NCBI RefSeq assembly: GCF_001021505.1
Contig: NZ_LDPO01000016.1
Span: 1-64,000, forward strand
DNA length: 64,000 nt
From: Mycolicibacter heraklionensis
Lineage (GTDB): Bacteria > Actinomycetota > Actinomycetes > Mycobacteriales > Mycobacteriaceae
Reading direction: 5' to 3'
Shown: piece by piece, positions 33,435 to 41,540 of the stretch
Position numbering within the stretch: position 1 is the first letter of the stretch
Layout of the letters: the number at the start of each line of letters is the position of its first letter
Notes under the pieces: model-generated
The model's input: the letters and a program-made list of their open reading frames with translations, nothing else
What the model was told of the DNA's origin: nothing
Databases searched by the model: none
Translations under genes and position numbers: made by a program

Positions 33435-34337
33435 TCAGGGTGCAGGTGTGGCTCCGAAATCGACTCGCTGCGCAACTTCCAGCAGAGCGCGGGCCACTAC
33501 CGAGCCGGGCTCGGCCGCACTGGTGACAAGTGCCACCTGAGCACTCAGGTCCGGATCGAGCAGGCGCAGTGTCACCGTGCCGGGCAGCGTCACGGCCCGC
33601 ACCCAGGTCTGCGGAACGATGGTGGCCCATCGACCGGTGGTCACATGGGCCAGCAACGCGACGAAAGAATCGGTCTCCAGCCTGGGGACCAGCGCCAGGT
33701 CCCGGCTCGCCAGCGCGTCGTCGATCAACCGCCGGCCGCGCATTCCTTCGGCGAGCAGGCACATCGGTAACTCGGTCACGTCCGACCAGCTGATGGTGTC
33801 GGTCTGACCGGTGAGCAGCTCGCTGCCGGCGATCAGTACCTGCTGCTCCTCATACAGCGGGGTGACCGTGAGATCTGCGGTGTCGTCGCGGTCGGGGTAG
33901 ATGATGCCGGCGTCCAGCTCGAACCGACGCACCCGTTCGGCGATCTCCGCGGTGCGCAGACTGGTCTCCAACTGCACTCGTACCAACGGGTGTGCCGCGG
34001 AGAACGGGTCCGACAGCAGTGCGACCGTGCTCGCGGCGGCCGGGATGACCCCGATCCGCAGCTCCCCGGTGAGGCCGGTCTGGAGCGCGGTCACCTCCTG
34101 CTTGAGCGCGTCGCGGTCAGCCAGGATGCGCCGCGCCCACAGCACCAGGCGCTCACCCTCGGGGGTAAGGCCTTCGAACTTCTGTCCGCGCCGGACCAAC
34201 GGAACCTTCAGCTCGTGTTCGAGCTTGCGGATGGCCTCCGACAGGGCGGGTTGAGATACGTAGCAGGCGGCCGCGGCACGCGCGAAATGCCGCTCCCGGG
34301 CCAGAGCAACGAAGTACTCGAGCTGACGAAACAGCAT
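33435..34337 (-). CDS. LysR-family transcriptional regulator
   Basis: A 300-residue LysR protein. The N-terminal winged HTH is residues 1-60 (RQLEYFVALARERHFARAAAACYVSQPALSEAIRKLE), and the effector domain starts near residue 90 (GELRIGVIPAA). It lies in the same direction as the oxidase, fdh and catalase genes and upstream of them. LysR regulators often control neighbouring metabolic genes, but the target here is not shown. Four bases separate it from the XRE-type gene upstream. Confidence 0.93.
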   Translation of the reverse strand: MLFRQLEYFVALARERHFARAAAACYVSQPALSEAIRKLEHELKVPLVRRGQKFEGLTPEGERLVLWARRILADRDALKQEVTALQTGLTGELRIGVIPAAASTVALLSDPFSAAHPLVRVQLETSLRTAEIAERVRRFELDAGIIYPDRDDTADLTVTPLYEEQQVLIAGSELLTGQTDTISWSDVTELPMCLLAEGMRGRRLIDDALASRDLALVPRLETDSFVALLAHVTTGRWATIVPQTWVRAVTLPGTVTLRLLDPDLSAQVALVTSAAEPGSVVARALLEVAQRVDFGATPAP

Positions 34338-34341
34338 GGGC

Positions 34342-35211
34342 CTATTCGACCACGATCCGTTGCTGTTCGGTGGCGACCCAGCTGGCCAATAGTTTCAGCG
34401 CCTGTTCGGCGGGCGAGTGCGGTGCGGCGGTGTAACCGAACAGGGACAACCCGTCGGCGCCGGGCAATTCGAAGGCGTTGTACGTCAGCGTCAGTTCTCC
34501 GACCGCGGGATGCCGGAATCGTTTGGCGCCGTGGTGGTGAGCCTTGACATTGTGGGCGGCCCAGCGGGTCCGGAACGGTTCGCTGCGAGTGGCCAGCTCG
34601 CCGATCAGCGCGACTACCGCCGGGGAGTCCGGTGCGCGGGCGGCTTCGGCTCGCAGCAGGGCCACCACGTCGTCGGCGGCGGCGGACCAGTCCGGGAAGG
34701 TCGCGTCGGCCGACGGATCCAAGAAGACGGACCGGGCCAGGTTCGGCGTTGCGCCGGTGCGGCCGAACACCGGCGCGTACAGGGCACGCCCCAGCGCGTT
34801 GGCGGCGACCACGTCGAGATGCCCGTTGAGCACCACAGCCGGGGCGCCGACCATGCTGTCCAGCAACTGCTGCACCCCGTCGGGCAAGGCCACTCCGGCC
34901 CGGCGCGTCGTCCGCCGCCGCCCGGGCTTGACCGCGCCGGCTCGGGCCAGATCGAACAGATGAGCCGTCTCGGCTTCGGTCAGCTGCAAGGCTCCGGCGA
35001 CGGCGTCCAGGACCTCATCGGAGACGCCGGCCACGTGTCCCCGTTCGATCTGGGTGTAGTACTCGATGCTGACCCCGGCGAGCTGGGCCACCTCCTCGCG
35101 CCGCAACCCGGGGACCCGACGCCGTCGCCCGGGCGGTAACCCGACCTGTTCAGGGGTTATCCGGGCACGCCGGGTCATCAAGAAGCCCTTGATGTCCTGG
35201 CCGATGTCCAT
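34342..35211 (-). CDS. XRE-family regulator with MmyB-like ligand domain
   Basis: A 289-residue protein. The N-terminal HTH contains RREEVAQLAGVSIEYYTQIERG, typical of actinobacterial MmyB-like regulators. The C-terminal domain (about 110-285) includes LNGHLDVVAANALGRALYAPVF and the F-R-HPAVGELTLTYNAFELPG segment, the MmyB PAS-like fold that can bind fatty acids. It diverges from the alpha/beta hydrolase gene at 35.3 kb and may repress it. ATG at 35211 is the first in frame. Confidence 0.9.
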   Translation of the reverse strand: MDIGQDIKGFLMTRRARITPEQVGLPPGRRRRVPGLRREEVAQLAGVSIEYYTQIERGHVAGVSDEVLDAVAGALQLTEAETAHLFDLARAGAVKPGRRRTTRRAGVALPDGVQQLLDSMVGAPAVVLNGHLDVVAANALGRALYAPVFGRTGATPNLARSVFLDPSADATFPDWSAAADDVVALLRAEAARAPDSPAVVALIGELATRSEPFRTRWAAHNVKAHHHGAKRFRHPAVGELTLTYNAFELPGADGLSLFGYTAAPHSPAEQALKLLASWVATEQQRIVVE

Positions 35212-35347
35212 ACCGCAACGGTAGGCAATCGGCGCAGATGTCAGGCAGGAACTGGCAGTACCCCTATAACCAGCACCTGTCGGGCCGGTGCGCAGGCTCG
35301 TAGCGTCGAGCTCAGCAATCGTTTCCCATGCGAGGAGGTCAGCGAAG

Positions 35348-36262
35348 ATGCCCAGTCACGATGAGGCCCAGGCCGCGTTCGACGGTTTTGTCGACATGTG
35401 GACGAGCGGTAGGACGGGCGGGTTGCGCGCACCCATCCTGCATCACCCGGGTGAGGTCGACCTGAAGTACGAGGACGTGTCATTTCCGTCGTCGGACGGT
35501 GTTCGCCTGGAGGGCTGGTTCATCCCCGCCGACTCGAACCGGTTGATCATCCACAACCATTTCCTGCCTGGAAACCGCTCTGGTTACCCGGGACACCTCC
35601 CCCAGTTCGGCGGGCTGGGCGGGTTCGAGGTGAACTTCCTGCCGGAGTACAAAGCGCTGCACGACGCCGGCTACAACATCTTGTGCTACGACATGAGCAA
35701 CCACGGGCTGAGCGGGTCACGCGAGCGCGGTACCGGAATCGGCCTGGTGGAGTACCAGGACGTGATCGGTTCGGTGCGCTACGCCAAGTCCCGCCCGGAC
35801 ACCGCTTCGATGGAGACGTTCCTGCTCAGTGTCTGCCTGGGGGCCGACTCCACCTGCGTGGCGCTGGCCAAGCACCCGGAAGAGTTCGAGAACATCAAGT
35901 CACTGATTCTGTTGCAGCCGGTGTCGGCCGACCCGATTGTCGAGAATTTCGTGCAGGGCAACGACATTCCCGACGGTTACCAGCGGTTCGACCAAACGGT
36001 GTTCGAGCGCACCGGTTTTCATCTGTCCGAGCAGTCACCGATCGAGTACGCCAAGTCGATTGAGATTCCCACCCTGGTGGTCCAGGTGCACGACGACGTG
36101 ATGACCCGGCCGCAGGACGTGCAGGCGATCTACGACGCGATACCCGCAGCCGACAAAAAGCTGCACTGGATCGAGGGCACCACCCGGCGCTTCGACGGTT
36201 ACAACTACTTCGGCGAGCACCCCGAGGTGGCCATCGATTGGTTCGACAATCACCGCAGGTAA
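35348..36262 (+). CDS. Alpha/beta hydrolase
   Basis: A 304-residue hydrolase-fold protein. The nucleophile elbow normally GxSxG appears altered: SVCLGADST lies at the expected place, where Cys could replace Ser as nucleophile. The conserved strand and turn NILCYDMSNHGLSG comes before it. Asp in VQVHDDVMTRPQDVQ and His in YFGEHPEVA fit the other triad positions. ATG at 35348 has GAGGAGGTC upstream. It diverges from the XRE/MmyB regulator. Substrate is unknown; epoxide, ester or dienelactone-like chemistry is possible. Confidence 0.82.
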   Translation: MPSHDEAQAAFDGFVDMWTSGRTGGLRAPILHHPGEVDLKYEDVSFPSSDGVRLEGWFIPADSNRLIIHNHFLPGNRSGYPGHLPQFGGLGGFEVNFLPEYKALHDAGYNILCYDMSNHGLSGSRERGTGIGLVEYQDVIGSVRYAKSRPDTASMETFLLSVCLGADSTCVALAKHPEEFENIKSLILLQPVSADPIVENFVQGNDIPDGYQRFDQTVFERTGFHLSEQSPIEYAKSIEIPTLVVQVHDDVMTRPQDVQAIYDAIPAADKKLHWIEGTTRRFDGYNYFGEHPEVAIDWFDNHRR

Positions 36263-36301
36263 TTTGCGGGACGACTTCGCCGATACCGCGCCACGGCGGG
36301 T

Positions 36302-36877
36302 CTAGGTGTTGGCCGGGACCCGCCGGTCGGCTGCGGTCTTGGGCGTGACGTGCTCTTCGTCGCCGGTGAATTCCTTGGTCCAGCAAGCGAATTCCAGCGT
36401 GATTCCGTCGGGGTCCTGGAAGTAGAACGAGCGGACATACACCCCCGGGTGCAATGTCGGGCTCGCCTGCCACTCGGACTCGTCGTGGTTGAGGACCGGG
36501 CCGACCCGCACGCCCTTCTCTTTCAGTCGCTGGCGGTAGGCGTCGAACTTGTCCGCCGGGACGTGGAAGGCCAGGTGGTTGAGCGTGCTCACCGCACTGG
36601 TGATCTCGCCGATGCCGGGGATGGCGGCCGGCGAGGAGATCCCGGGCACCCGATCCGGGGCGTCGCGGAACCAGAAGAAGGCCACGCAGTCCCCGTTACC
36701 GGCATCGAAGAAAAAATGCTGACCGATACCCGCGGGCAGGTCGAGCGACTTGATCAGGGGCATGCCCAAGGTATTGCTGTAGAAGTCGACGGTGCGTTCC
36801 ATGTCGGAGCACACCATCGCTACGTGGTTGATCCCGCTGATTTCGAATTCGGTGTTGACACCGTGCGGCTTGATCAT
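36302..36877 (-). CDS. VOC-family (glyoxalase/dioxygenase fold) protein
   Basis: A 191-residue vicinal-oxygen-chelate protein with two beta-alpha-beta-beta-beta modules. The first metal-ligand region is INHVAMVCSDMERTVDFYSNTLGMPL and the second is LNHLAFHVPADKFDAYRQRL, with DPDGITLEFACW providing the C-terminal Glu. From memory it is strongly similar to Rv0274 of M. tuberculosis. It diverges from a TetR gene, with a perfect operator-like palindrome between them. ATG at 36877 has GAGGAGTG upstream. The reaction is unknown. Confidence 0.88.
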   Translation of the reverse strand: MIKPHGVNTEFEISGINHVAMVCSDMERTVDFYSNTLGMPLIKSLDLPAGIGQHFFFDAGNGDCVAFFWFRDAPDRVPGISSPAAIPGIGEITSAVSTLNHLAFHVPADKFDAYRQRLKEKGVRVGPVLNHDESEWQASPTLHPGVYVRSFYFQDPDGITLEFACWTKEFTGDEEHVTPKTAADRRVPANT

Positions 36878-36904
36878 TGCGGACACTCCTCTGGTCAAGA
36901 TCCG

Positions 36905-36932
36905 AATCTGAATCTAACATCAGATTCAGATT
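36905..36932. promoter_or_regulatory. Perfect TetR-type operator palindrome
   Basis: The 11-base arm AATCTGAATCT (36905-36915) and its exact inverse AGATTCAGATT (36922-36932) are separated by six bases. It lies 24 bases before the TetR start and 28 before the VOC start. AT-rich symmetry of this size between divergent TetR and target genes is a classic operator layout. Confidence 0.8.
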
Positions 36933-36955
36933 TGATCCAGCCCGACCGAGACAGG

Positions 36956-37609
36956 ATGTGTGTTCCGGTGTCGACCAGCCCCGAGCAGCCCGGCCACCGC
37001 GACCCGTTGCCCACCCACCGGGGTCGACGCACCCAGGCCGCGATCGACGCAGCCGCCCGCGCGGTGATCGCCCGCAAGGGAGTTCTGGCGACCACCATCG
37101 CCGACATTGCGGCCGAGGCCGGCCGATCGGCCGCGTCGTTCTACAACTACTACGACTCCAAAGAGGCGATGGTCGCCGAATGGGCGCTGCGATTCCGCGA
37201 TGAGGCCGGCGAGCGAGCATCCGCCGTGGTGCGGCACGGGCTGACCAACCGCGAACGGATCGAGCAGGCCACTGCCGCACATTGGCACACCTACCGCAAC
37301 CGGCTGGCCGAGATGGTCGGTGTCTCCCAACTGGCGATGGTCAACGACGACTTCGCCCGGTACTGGGCGGAGATCTGCGCGGTTCCGGTCGGCCACATCA
37401 CTGAAACGGTGAAGCGCGCCCAAGCCGAGGGCTACTGCACCAACGACGACCCGGCGTTGCTCGCGGTGGCGATCGTCTCGATGCTCAACCAGTTCTGCTA
37501 TGTCCAGCTCGCCACGCCCCGCGACGACGACGGACCCGACGACGCCGCGTGTATTCGCACGCTGGCCAACGTGTTCTACCGGGCCATCTACACCGAGGAG
37601 AATTCCTGA
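36956..37609 (+). CDS. TetR-family transcriptional regulator
   Basis: About 217 residues. The HTH is ITTIADIAAEAGRSAASFYNYYDSKEAMVAEW-like (TTIADIAAEAGRSAASFYNYY). The C-terminal ligand domain is all helical. The start is ATG at 36956 or GTG at 36968. It diverges from the VOC gene around the 28-base palindrome and is followed two bases later by the 2-hydroxyacid dehydrogenase gene, so it probably represses both directions. This matches the Rv0273c position beside Rv0274. Confidence 0.9.
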   Translation: MCVPVSTSPEQPGHRDPLPTHRGRRTQAAIDAAARAVIARKGVLATTIADIAAEAGRSAASFYNYYDSKEAMVAEWALRFRDEAGERASAVVRHGLTNRERIEQATAAHWHTYRNRLAEMVGVSQLAMVNDDFARYWAEICAVPVGHITETVKRAQAEGYCTNDDPALLAVAIVSMLNQFCYVQLATPRDDDGPDDAACIRTLANVFYRAIYTEENS

Positions 37610-37611
37610 GC

Positions 37612-38568
37612 ATGGCGTTGAGAGTCCTGGCGCACTTCATTCCCGGACCGAAGGTCGAGGAATTCGTTGCACCCGAGTCGGATTGGCTCGACATCCGCTG
37701 GTGCGCCGCCGACGACGACGCCACCTTCCACCGCGAACTGGCCGACGCCGAGGTGCTGTGGCACGTGCTGCGACCGCTCTCGGGTGACGATCTGCGGAGC
37801 GGGCCTGCACTGCGGCTGGTGCACAAGTTCGGCGTCGGCATCAACACCATCGACGTCGACGTCGCGACACAGCGCGGCATCGCGGTGGCCAATATGCCCG
37901 GTGCCAATGCCGCCTCGGTCGCCGAGGGCACCGTGCTGCTGATGCTCGCCGTGCTGCGCCGGCTGCTGCCGCTGGATCGCGCGACCCGTGAGGTACGCGG
38001 TTGGCCGACCGATCCCGATCTTGGCGAGCGCTGCCGCGACATCGGCGGCTGTACCGTCGGCCTGGTCGGCTTCGGCAGCATCGCTCAACGGGTGGCCGGG
38101 ATCGTGGCGGCCATGGGCGCACAGGTGCTGCATACCAGCACCCGCGACGACGGCACGCCCGGTTGGCGGCCCCTGCCGGAACTGCTCGCCGCAGCCGACA
38201 TCGTCTCGCTACACGTTCCGCTGACCGACGCGACCGAGGGATTGATCGACCGGGCCGCCCTGGAGCGAATGAAACCCGATGCGGTGTTGGTCAACACCGC
38301 ACGCGGACCGATCGTCGACGAAGCCGCGCTGGCCGAGGCGCTGAGCGGCGGGCGGCTGGCCGGGGCCGGCCTCGACGTGTTCGCCGTCGAACCGGTGACC
38401 GCGGACAACCCCCTGCTCGGGTTGGAGAACGTGGTGCTGACCCCGCACGTCAGCTGGTACACCGCCGACACCATGCGGCGCTATCTGGCTGCGGCTGTCG
38501 ACAACTGCCGCCGACTGCGCGACCGGCAGCCCCTGACCCACGTAGTCAACCAACCGACTGGTTGTTAG
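37612..38568 (+). CDS. D-isomer-specific 2-hydroxyacid dehydrogenase
   Basis: A 318-residue NAD-dependent dehydrogenase. The NAD fold is GLVGFGSIAQRVAG. The catalytic Arg is in VHKFGVGINTIDVDVATQRG or LVNTARGPIVDE, the acid in LDVFAVEP, and the His in LTPHVSWYT. It probably interconverts a 2-keto and a 2-hydroxy acid. It begins two bases after the TetR stop and precedes a fadE6-like gene by 33 bases, suggesting one TetR-controlled operon. Substrate is not predictable. Confidence 0.9.
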   Translation: MALRVLAHFIPGPKVEEFVAPESDWLDIRWCAADDDATFHRELADAEVLWHVLRPLSGDDLRSGPALRLVHKFGVGINTIDVDVATQRGIAVANMPGANAASVAEGTVLLMLAVLRRLLPLDRATREVRGWPTDPDLGERCRDIGGCTVGLVGFGSIAQRVAGIVAAMGAQVLHTSTRDDGTPGWRPLPELLAAADIVSLHVPLTDATEGLIDRAALERMKPDAVLVNTARGPIVDEAALAEALSGGRLAGAGLDVFAVEPVTADNPLLGLENVVLTPHVSWYTADTMRRYLAAAVDNCRRLRDRQPLTHVVNQPTGC

Positions 38569-38601
38569 ATTCACTTCACGTACACACCGAAAGGCGTATC
38601 A

Positions 38602-40800
38602 ATGCCGATAGCAATCACTTCTGAGCATCAGGACCTCGCCGACTCCGTGCGGTCCTTCGTGTCACGCGCCGTGCCGTCCGAGCTGCTGCACGCGGCGATG
38701 GACTCCCCGATCGAGAACCCGCCGCCGTATTGGCGGGCCGCCGCCGAGCAGGGCTTGGCGGGTGTGCATCTGGCCGAGGAAGTCGGCGGGCAGGGTTTCG
38801 GAATCCTGGAATTGGCGGTGGTGCTGGCCGAGTTCGGCTACGGCGCGGTGCCCGGACCGTTCGTGCCGTCGGCGATCGCCAGCGCCCTGATCGCGGCAAA
38901 CAATCCGGCCGCCGCCGAGCTCAGCGGGCTGGCCAGCGGAGAGGTGATCGCCAGCTACACGCTCAACCCGGGGCTGACCGCCACCGCCCAGGGGACGGGA
39001 CTGGTGATCCACGGCGAGGCTCGTGCGGTCGCGGCCGCCGCCCAGGCGTCGTTGCTGGTGCTGCCCGTGGCGGTCGACGACGACGAGGTGTGGGTGGTGC
39101 TGCGCGCCGACCAGCTCGAGATCGAGCCGGTGGCCAGCGTGGACCCGCTGCGCCCCATCGCCCACGTGCGCGCCGCCGGCGTCGAGGTCGACGACACCGC
39201 GGTCCTGCGTAACCTCACGTCGGCTCGCGCGCACGCGCTGACCTCGACGCTGCTGTCCGCGGAGGCGGTCGGGGTGGCCCGCTGGGCCACGGACACCGCG
39301 GCGGACTACGCCAAGATCCGCGAGCAGTTCGGCCGACCGATCGGCCAGTTCCAGGCCATCAAGCACAAGTGTGCCGAGATGATCGCCGACACCGAGCGAG
39401 CCACCGCTGCGGTGTGGGATGCCGCCCGCGCTGTCGACGAGGCGAATGAAAACGGCTGGGACGCTGCGGGTTCGACGGTGGAGTTCGCGACTGCCGTGGC
39501 GGCCACCCTGGCGCCGAGCGCCGCGCAGCACTGCACCCAGGACTGCATCCAGGTGCACGGTGGAATCGGCTTCACCTGGGAGCACGACGCGGGTGTGTAC
39601 TACCGGCGGGCGCTGATCCTGGCCGCCTCCTTCGGCTCCCGCTCCGCGTACCCCCAGCAGGTCGTCGACACCGCCACCGCTGGCGGGATGCGCAAGATCG
39701 ACATCGATCTGGACCCCGACACCGAGAAGCTGCGGGCCGAGATCCGGGCCGAGGTCGCTGCCCTCAAGGCCATGGCGCACGACGAGCGCACGGTCGCGAT
39801 CGCCGAGAGCGGCTGGGTGTTGCCCTACCTGCCCAAGCCGTGGGGGCGGGCCGCCGAGCCGATCGAGCAGATCATCATCGAGCAGGAATTTTCCACCGGC
39901 CGGGTGCGTCGCCAGGCGATGGGTATCGCCGCCTGGCTGATCCCGTCGATCGTGGCGTTTGGCACCGAGGAGCAGAAGCAGCGTTTCCTGCCCGCCACGT
40001 TCCGGGGCGAAATGATCTGGTGCCAACTGTTTTCCGAGCCCGGCGCCGGTTCCGACCTGGCCAGCCTGACCACCAAGGCGACCAAGGTCGACGGCGGCTG
40101 GCGGATCAGCGGCCAGAAGATCTGGACGTCGGCCGCGCAGTTCTCTTCATGGGGAGCCCTGCTGGCCAGGACCGACTCGAGCGCTCCGAAACATGACGGC
40201 ATCACCTACTTCCTGCTGGACATGAAGAGCGAAGGCGTGACGGTCAGCCCGTTGCGTGAACTCACCGGCGGGGCGATGTTCAACACCGTGTTCATCGACG
40301 ACGTGTTCATCCCGGACGAGTTGGTGCTCGGCGAGGTGAACCGGGGCTGGGAGGTCAGCCGCAACACGCTGACCGCCGAGCGGGTGTCGATCGGCGGATC
40401 CGAGATGCCGTTCCTGGCCAGCCTCGACGGCTTCGTCGAGTTCATTCGGGATGGCCAGTTCGATGGCGGGGAACAGCGCCAGGCCGGCCGGTTGATCGCT
40501 GAAGGACACGCCGCCAAGCTGCTCAACCTGCGCTCGACCCTGTTGACCCTGGCGGGCCTCGACCCGATGCCGGCGGCGGCGGTGTCCAAGCTGCTGTCGA
40601 TGCGTACCGGACAGGGCTACGCCGAGTTCGCGGTGGGCACGTTCGCCGGTGATGCCGCGATCGGCGACCGTGAGCAGCTGCCCGGCAAGTGGGCCGAATA
40701 CCTGTTGATGAGCCGCGCCACCACCATCTACGGCGGCACCTCGGAGGTCCAGCTCAACATCATCGCCGAGCGTCTGCTCGGCCTGCCCCGCGACCCCTAG
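38602..40800 (+). CDS. fadE6: Double-length acyl-CoA dehydrogenase (FadE6-like)
   Basis: A 732-residue protein made of two acyl-CoA dehydrogenase domains (about 1-365 and 370-732). The first half has LSAEAVGVARWATDTAADYAKIREQFGRPIGQFQAIK-type sequence and IQVHGGIGFTWEHD. The second half has FSEPGAGSDLASLTTKA, ISGQKIWTSAAQF and IYGGTSEVQLNIIAERLLG. Length and position match M. tuberculosis FadE6 (Rv0271c, 731 residues). It oxidises an acyl-CoA at the alpha-beta position with FAD; which domain is catalytic is not evident. A 60-base repeat lies just downstream. Confidence 0.92.
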   Translation: MPIAITSEHQDLADSVRSFVSRAVPSELLHAAMDSPIENPPPYWRAAAEQGLAGVHLAEEVGGQGFGILELAVVLAEFGYGAVPGPFVPSAIASALIAANNPAAAELSGLASGEVIASYTLNPGLTATAQGTGLVIHGEARAVAAAAQASLLVLPVAVDDDEVWVVLRADQLEIEPVASVDPLRPIAHVRAAGVEVDDTAVLRNLTSARAHALTSTLLSAEAVGVARWATDTAADYAKIREQFGRPIGQFQAIKHKCAEMIADTERATAAVWDAARAVDEANENGWDAAGSTVEFATAVAATLAPSAAQHCTQDCIQVHGGIGFTWEHDAGVYYRRALILAASFGSRSAYPQQVVDTATAGGMRKIDIDLDPDTEKLRAEIRAEVAALKAMAHDERTVAIAESGWVLPYLPKPWGRAAEPIEQIIIEQEFSTGRVRRQAMGIAAWLIPSIVAFGTEEQKQRFLPATFRGEMIWCQLFSEPGAGSDLASLTTKATKVDGGWRISGQKIWTSAAQFSSWGALLARTDSSAPKHDGITYFLLDMKSEGVTVSPLRELTGGAMFNTVFIDDVFIPDELVLGEVNRGWEVSRNTLTAERVSIGGSEMPFLASLDGFVEFIRDGQFDGGEQRQAGRLIAEGHAAKLLNLRSTLLTLAGLDPMPAAAVSKLLSMRTGQGYAEFAVGTFAGDAAIGDREQLPGKWAEYLLMSRATTIYGGTSEVQLNIIAERLLGLPRDP

Positions 40801-40840
40801 GCCGCGCCTTTGCGCGAGCTGGGGGGTACCTCCCGCTTGC

Positions 40841-40900
40841 GCGAGCGTGCGTGTCCCCGGCCCGACACGCCGGGTGCGGACCGGATTCACGCACGCTCGC
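40841..40900. repeat. 60-base repeat with inverted ends (copy A)
   Basis: It begins GCGAGCGTGCGT and ends with the exact inverse ACGCACGCTCGC. A second copy at 41452-41511 has the same ends, and the two 36-base centres agree at 26 positions when one is inverted. The pair flanks the DinB-type gene. It may be a dispersed intergenic repeat that also acts as a terminator. Confidence 0.6.
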
Positions 40901-40931
40901 AAGGGGAAGAACCCCTGCTAGCGTCGCCGCC

Positions 40932-41441
40932 ATGGCCGAAGCTCCGCCACCTCCCGGTCGCCGCGGAATGGCAACCTCCGGAGAACGCGAAACACTGGAG
41001 GCGTTCCTCGACGACTACCGGGACATCGTGGTGCGCAAGGTATCCGGACTCTCGGATGCCGACGCCGGCCGGCATCTCGTTTCCACGGCAACGACAGTGG
41101 GCGGGCTGGTCAAGCACCTGCGTTGGGTGGAGTACGGCTGGTTCGACCAGCTACTGCAAGAACGCCGCGACGACAACCGGCGCCCGCACGACCGCGAGCG
41201 GGAGTTCGAACTGTCCGACGACGACTCACTGCCCGTGCTGGTCGCAGAGTATCGCCGACAGTGCGAGGAGTCCCGGCGGATCGCCGCGCGGTTTCCGCTG
41301 GATCACACGGTCTCACATCGCCGCATCGGCCAGGTTTCCCTGCGCTGGATCTACGTGCACCTGATCGAGGAGACCGCCCGACACTGCGGGCAGATCGATA
41401 TTTTGCGCGAACAGCTTGACAGTGCAACGGGTTTCGACTGA
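40932..41441 (+). CDS. DinB/DUF664-family protein
   Basis: A 169-residue four-helix-bundle protein. Three metal-binding histidines are expected and visible: VKHLRWVEYGW, FPLDHTVSH and HLIEETARHCGQIDILRE, the last being the hallmark of the DinB/DUF664 group related to mycothiol-dependent enzymes. ATG at 40932 is the first in frame after repeat A. It is bracketed by two inverted copies of a 60-base repeat. Function is unknown; a mycothiol S-transferase or hydrolase is possible. Confidence 0.85.
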   Translation: MAEAPPPPGRRGMATSGERETLEAFLDDYRDIVVRKVSGLSDADAGRHLVSTATTVGGLVKHLRWVEYGWFDQLLQERRDDNRRPHDREREFELSDDDSLPVLVAEYRRQCEESRRIAARFPLDHTVSHRRIGQVSLRWIYVHLIEETARHCGQIDILREQLDSATGFD

Positions 41442-41451
41442 AAACCCGCTC

Positions 41452-41511
41452 GCGAGCGTGCGTAATCCCGGTCGCGGCACGGAGTGTCGCGCAGGGGACA
41501 CGCACGCTCGC
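41452..41511. repeat. 60-base repeat with inverted ends (copy B)
   Basis: This is the inverted partner of the repeat at 40841-40900, with identical 12-base ends. It lies between the convergent DinB-type and FadD2-like genes, where it may serve as a bidirectional terminator. Confidence 0.6.
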
Positions 41512-41540
41512 GCTAAAGGCCGCGCGCTAAAGGCCGCGCC

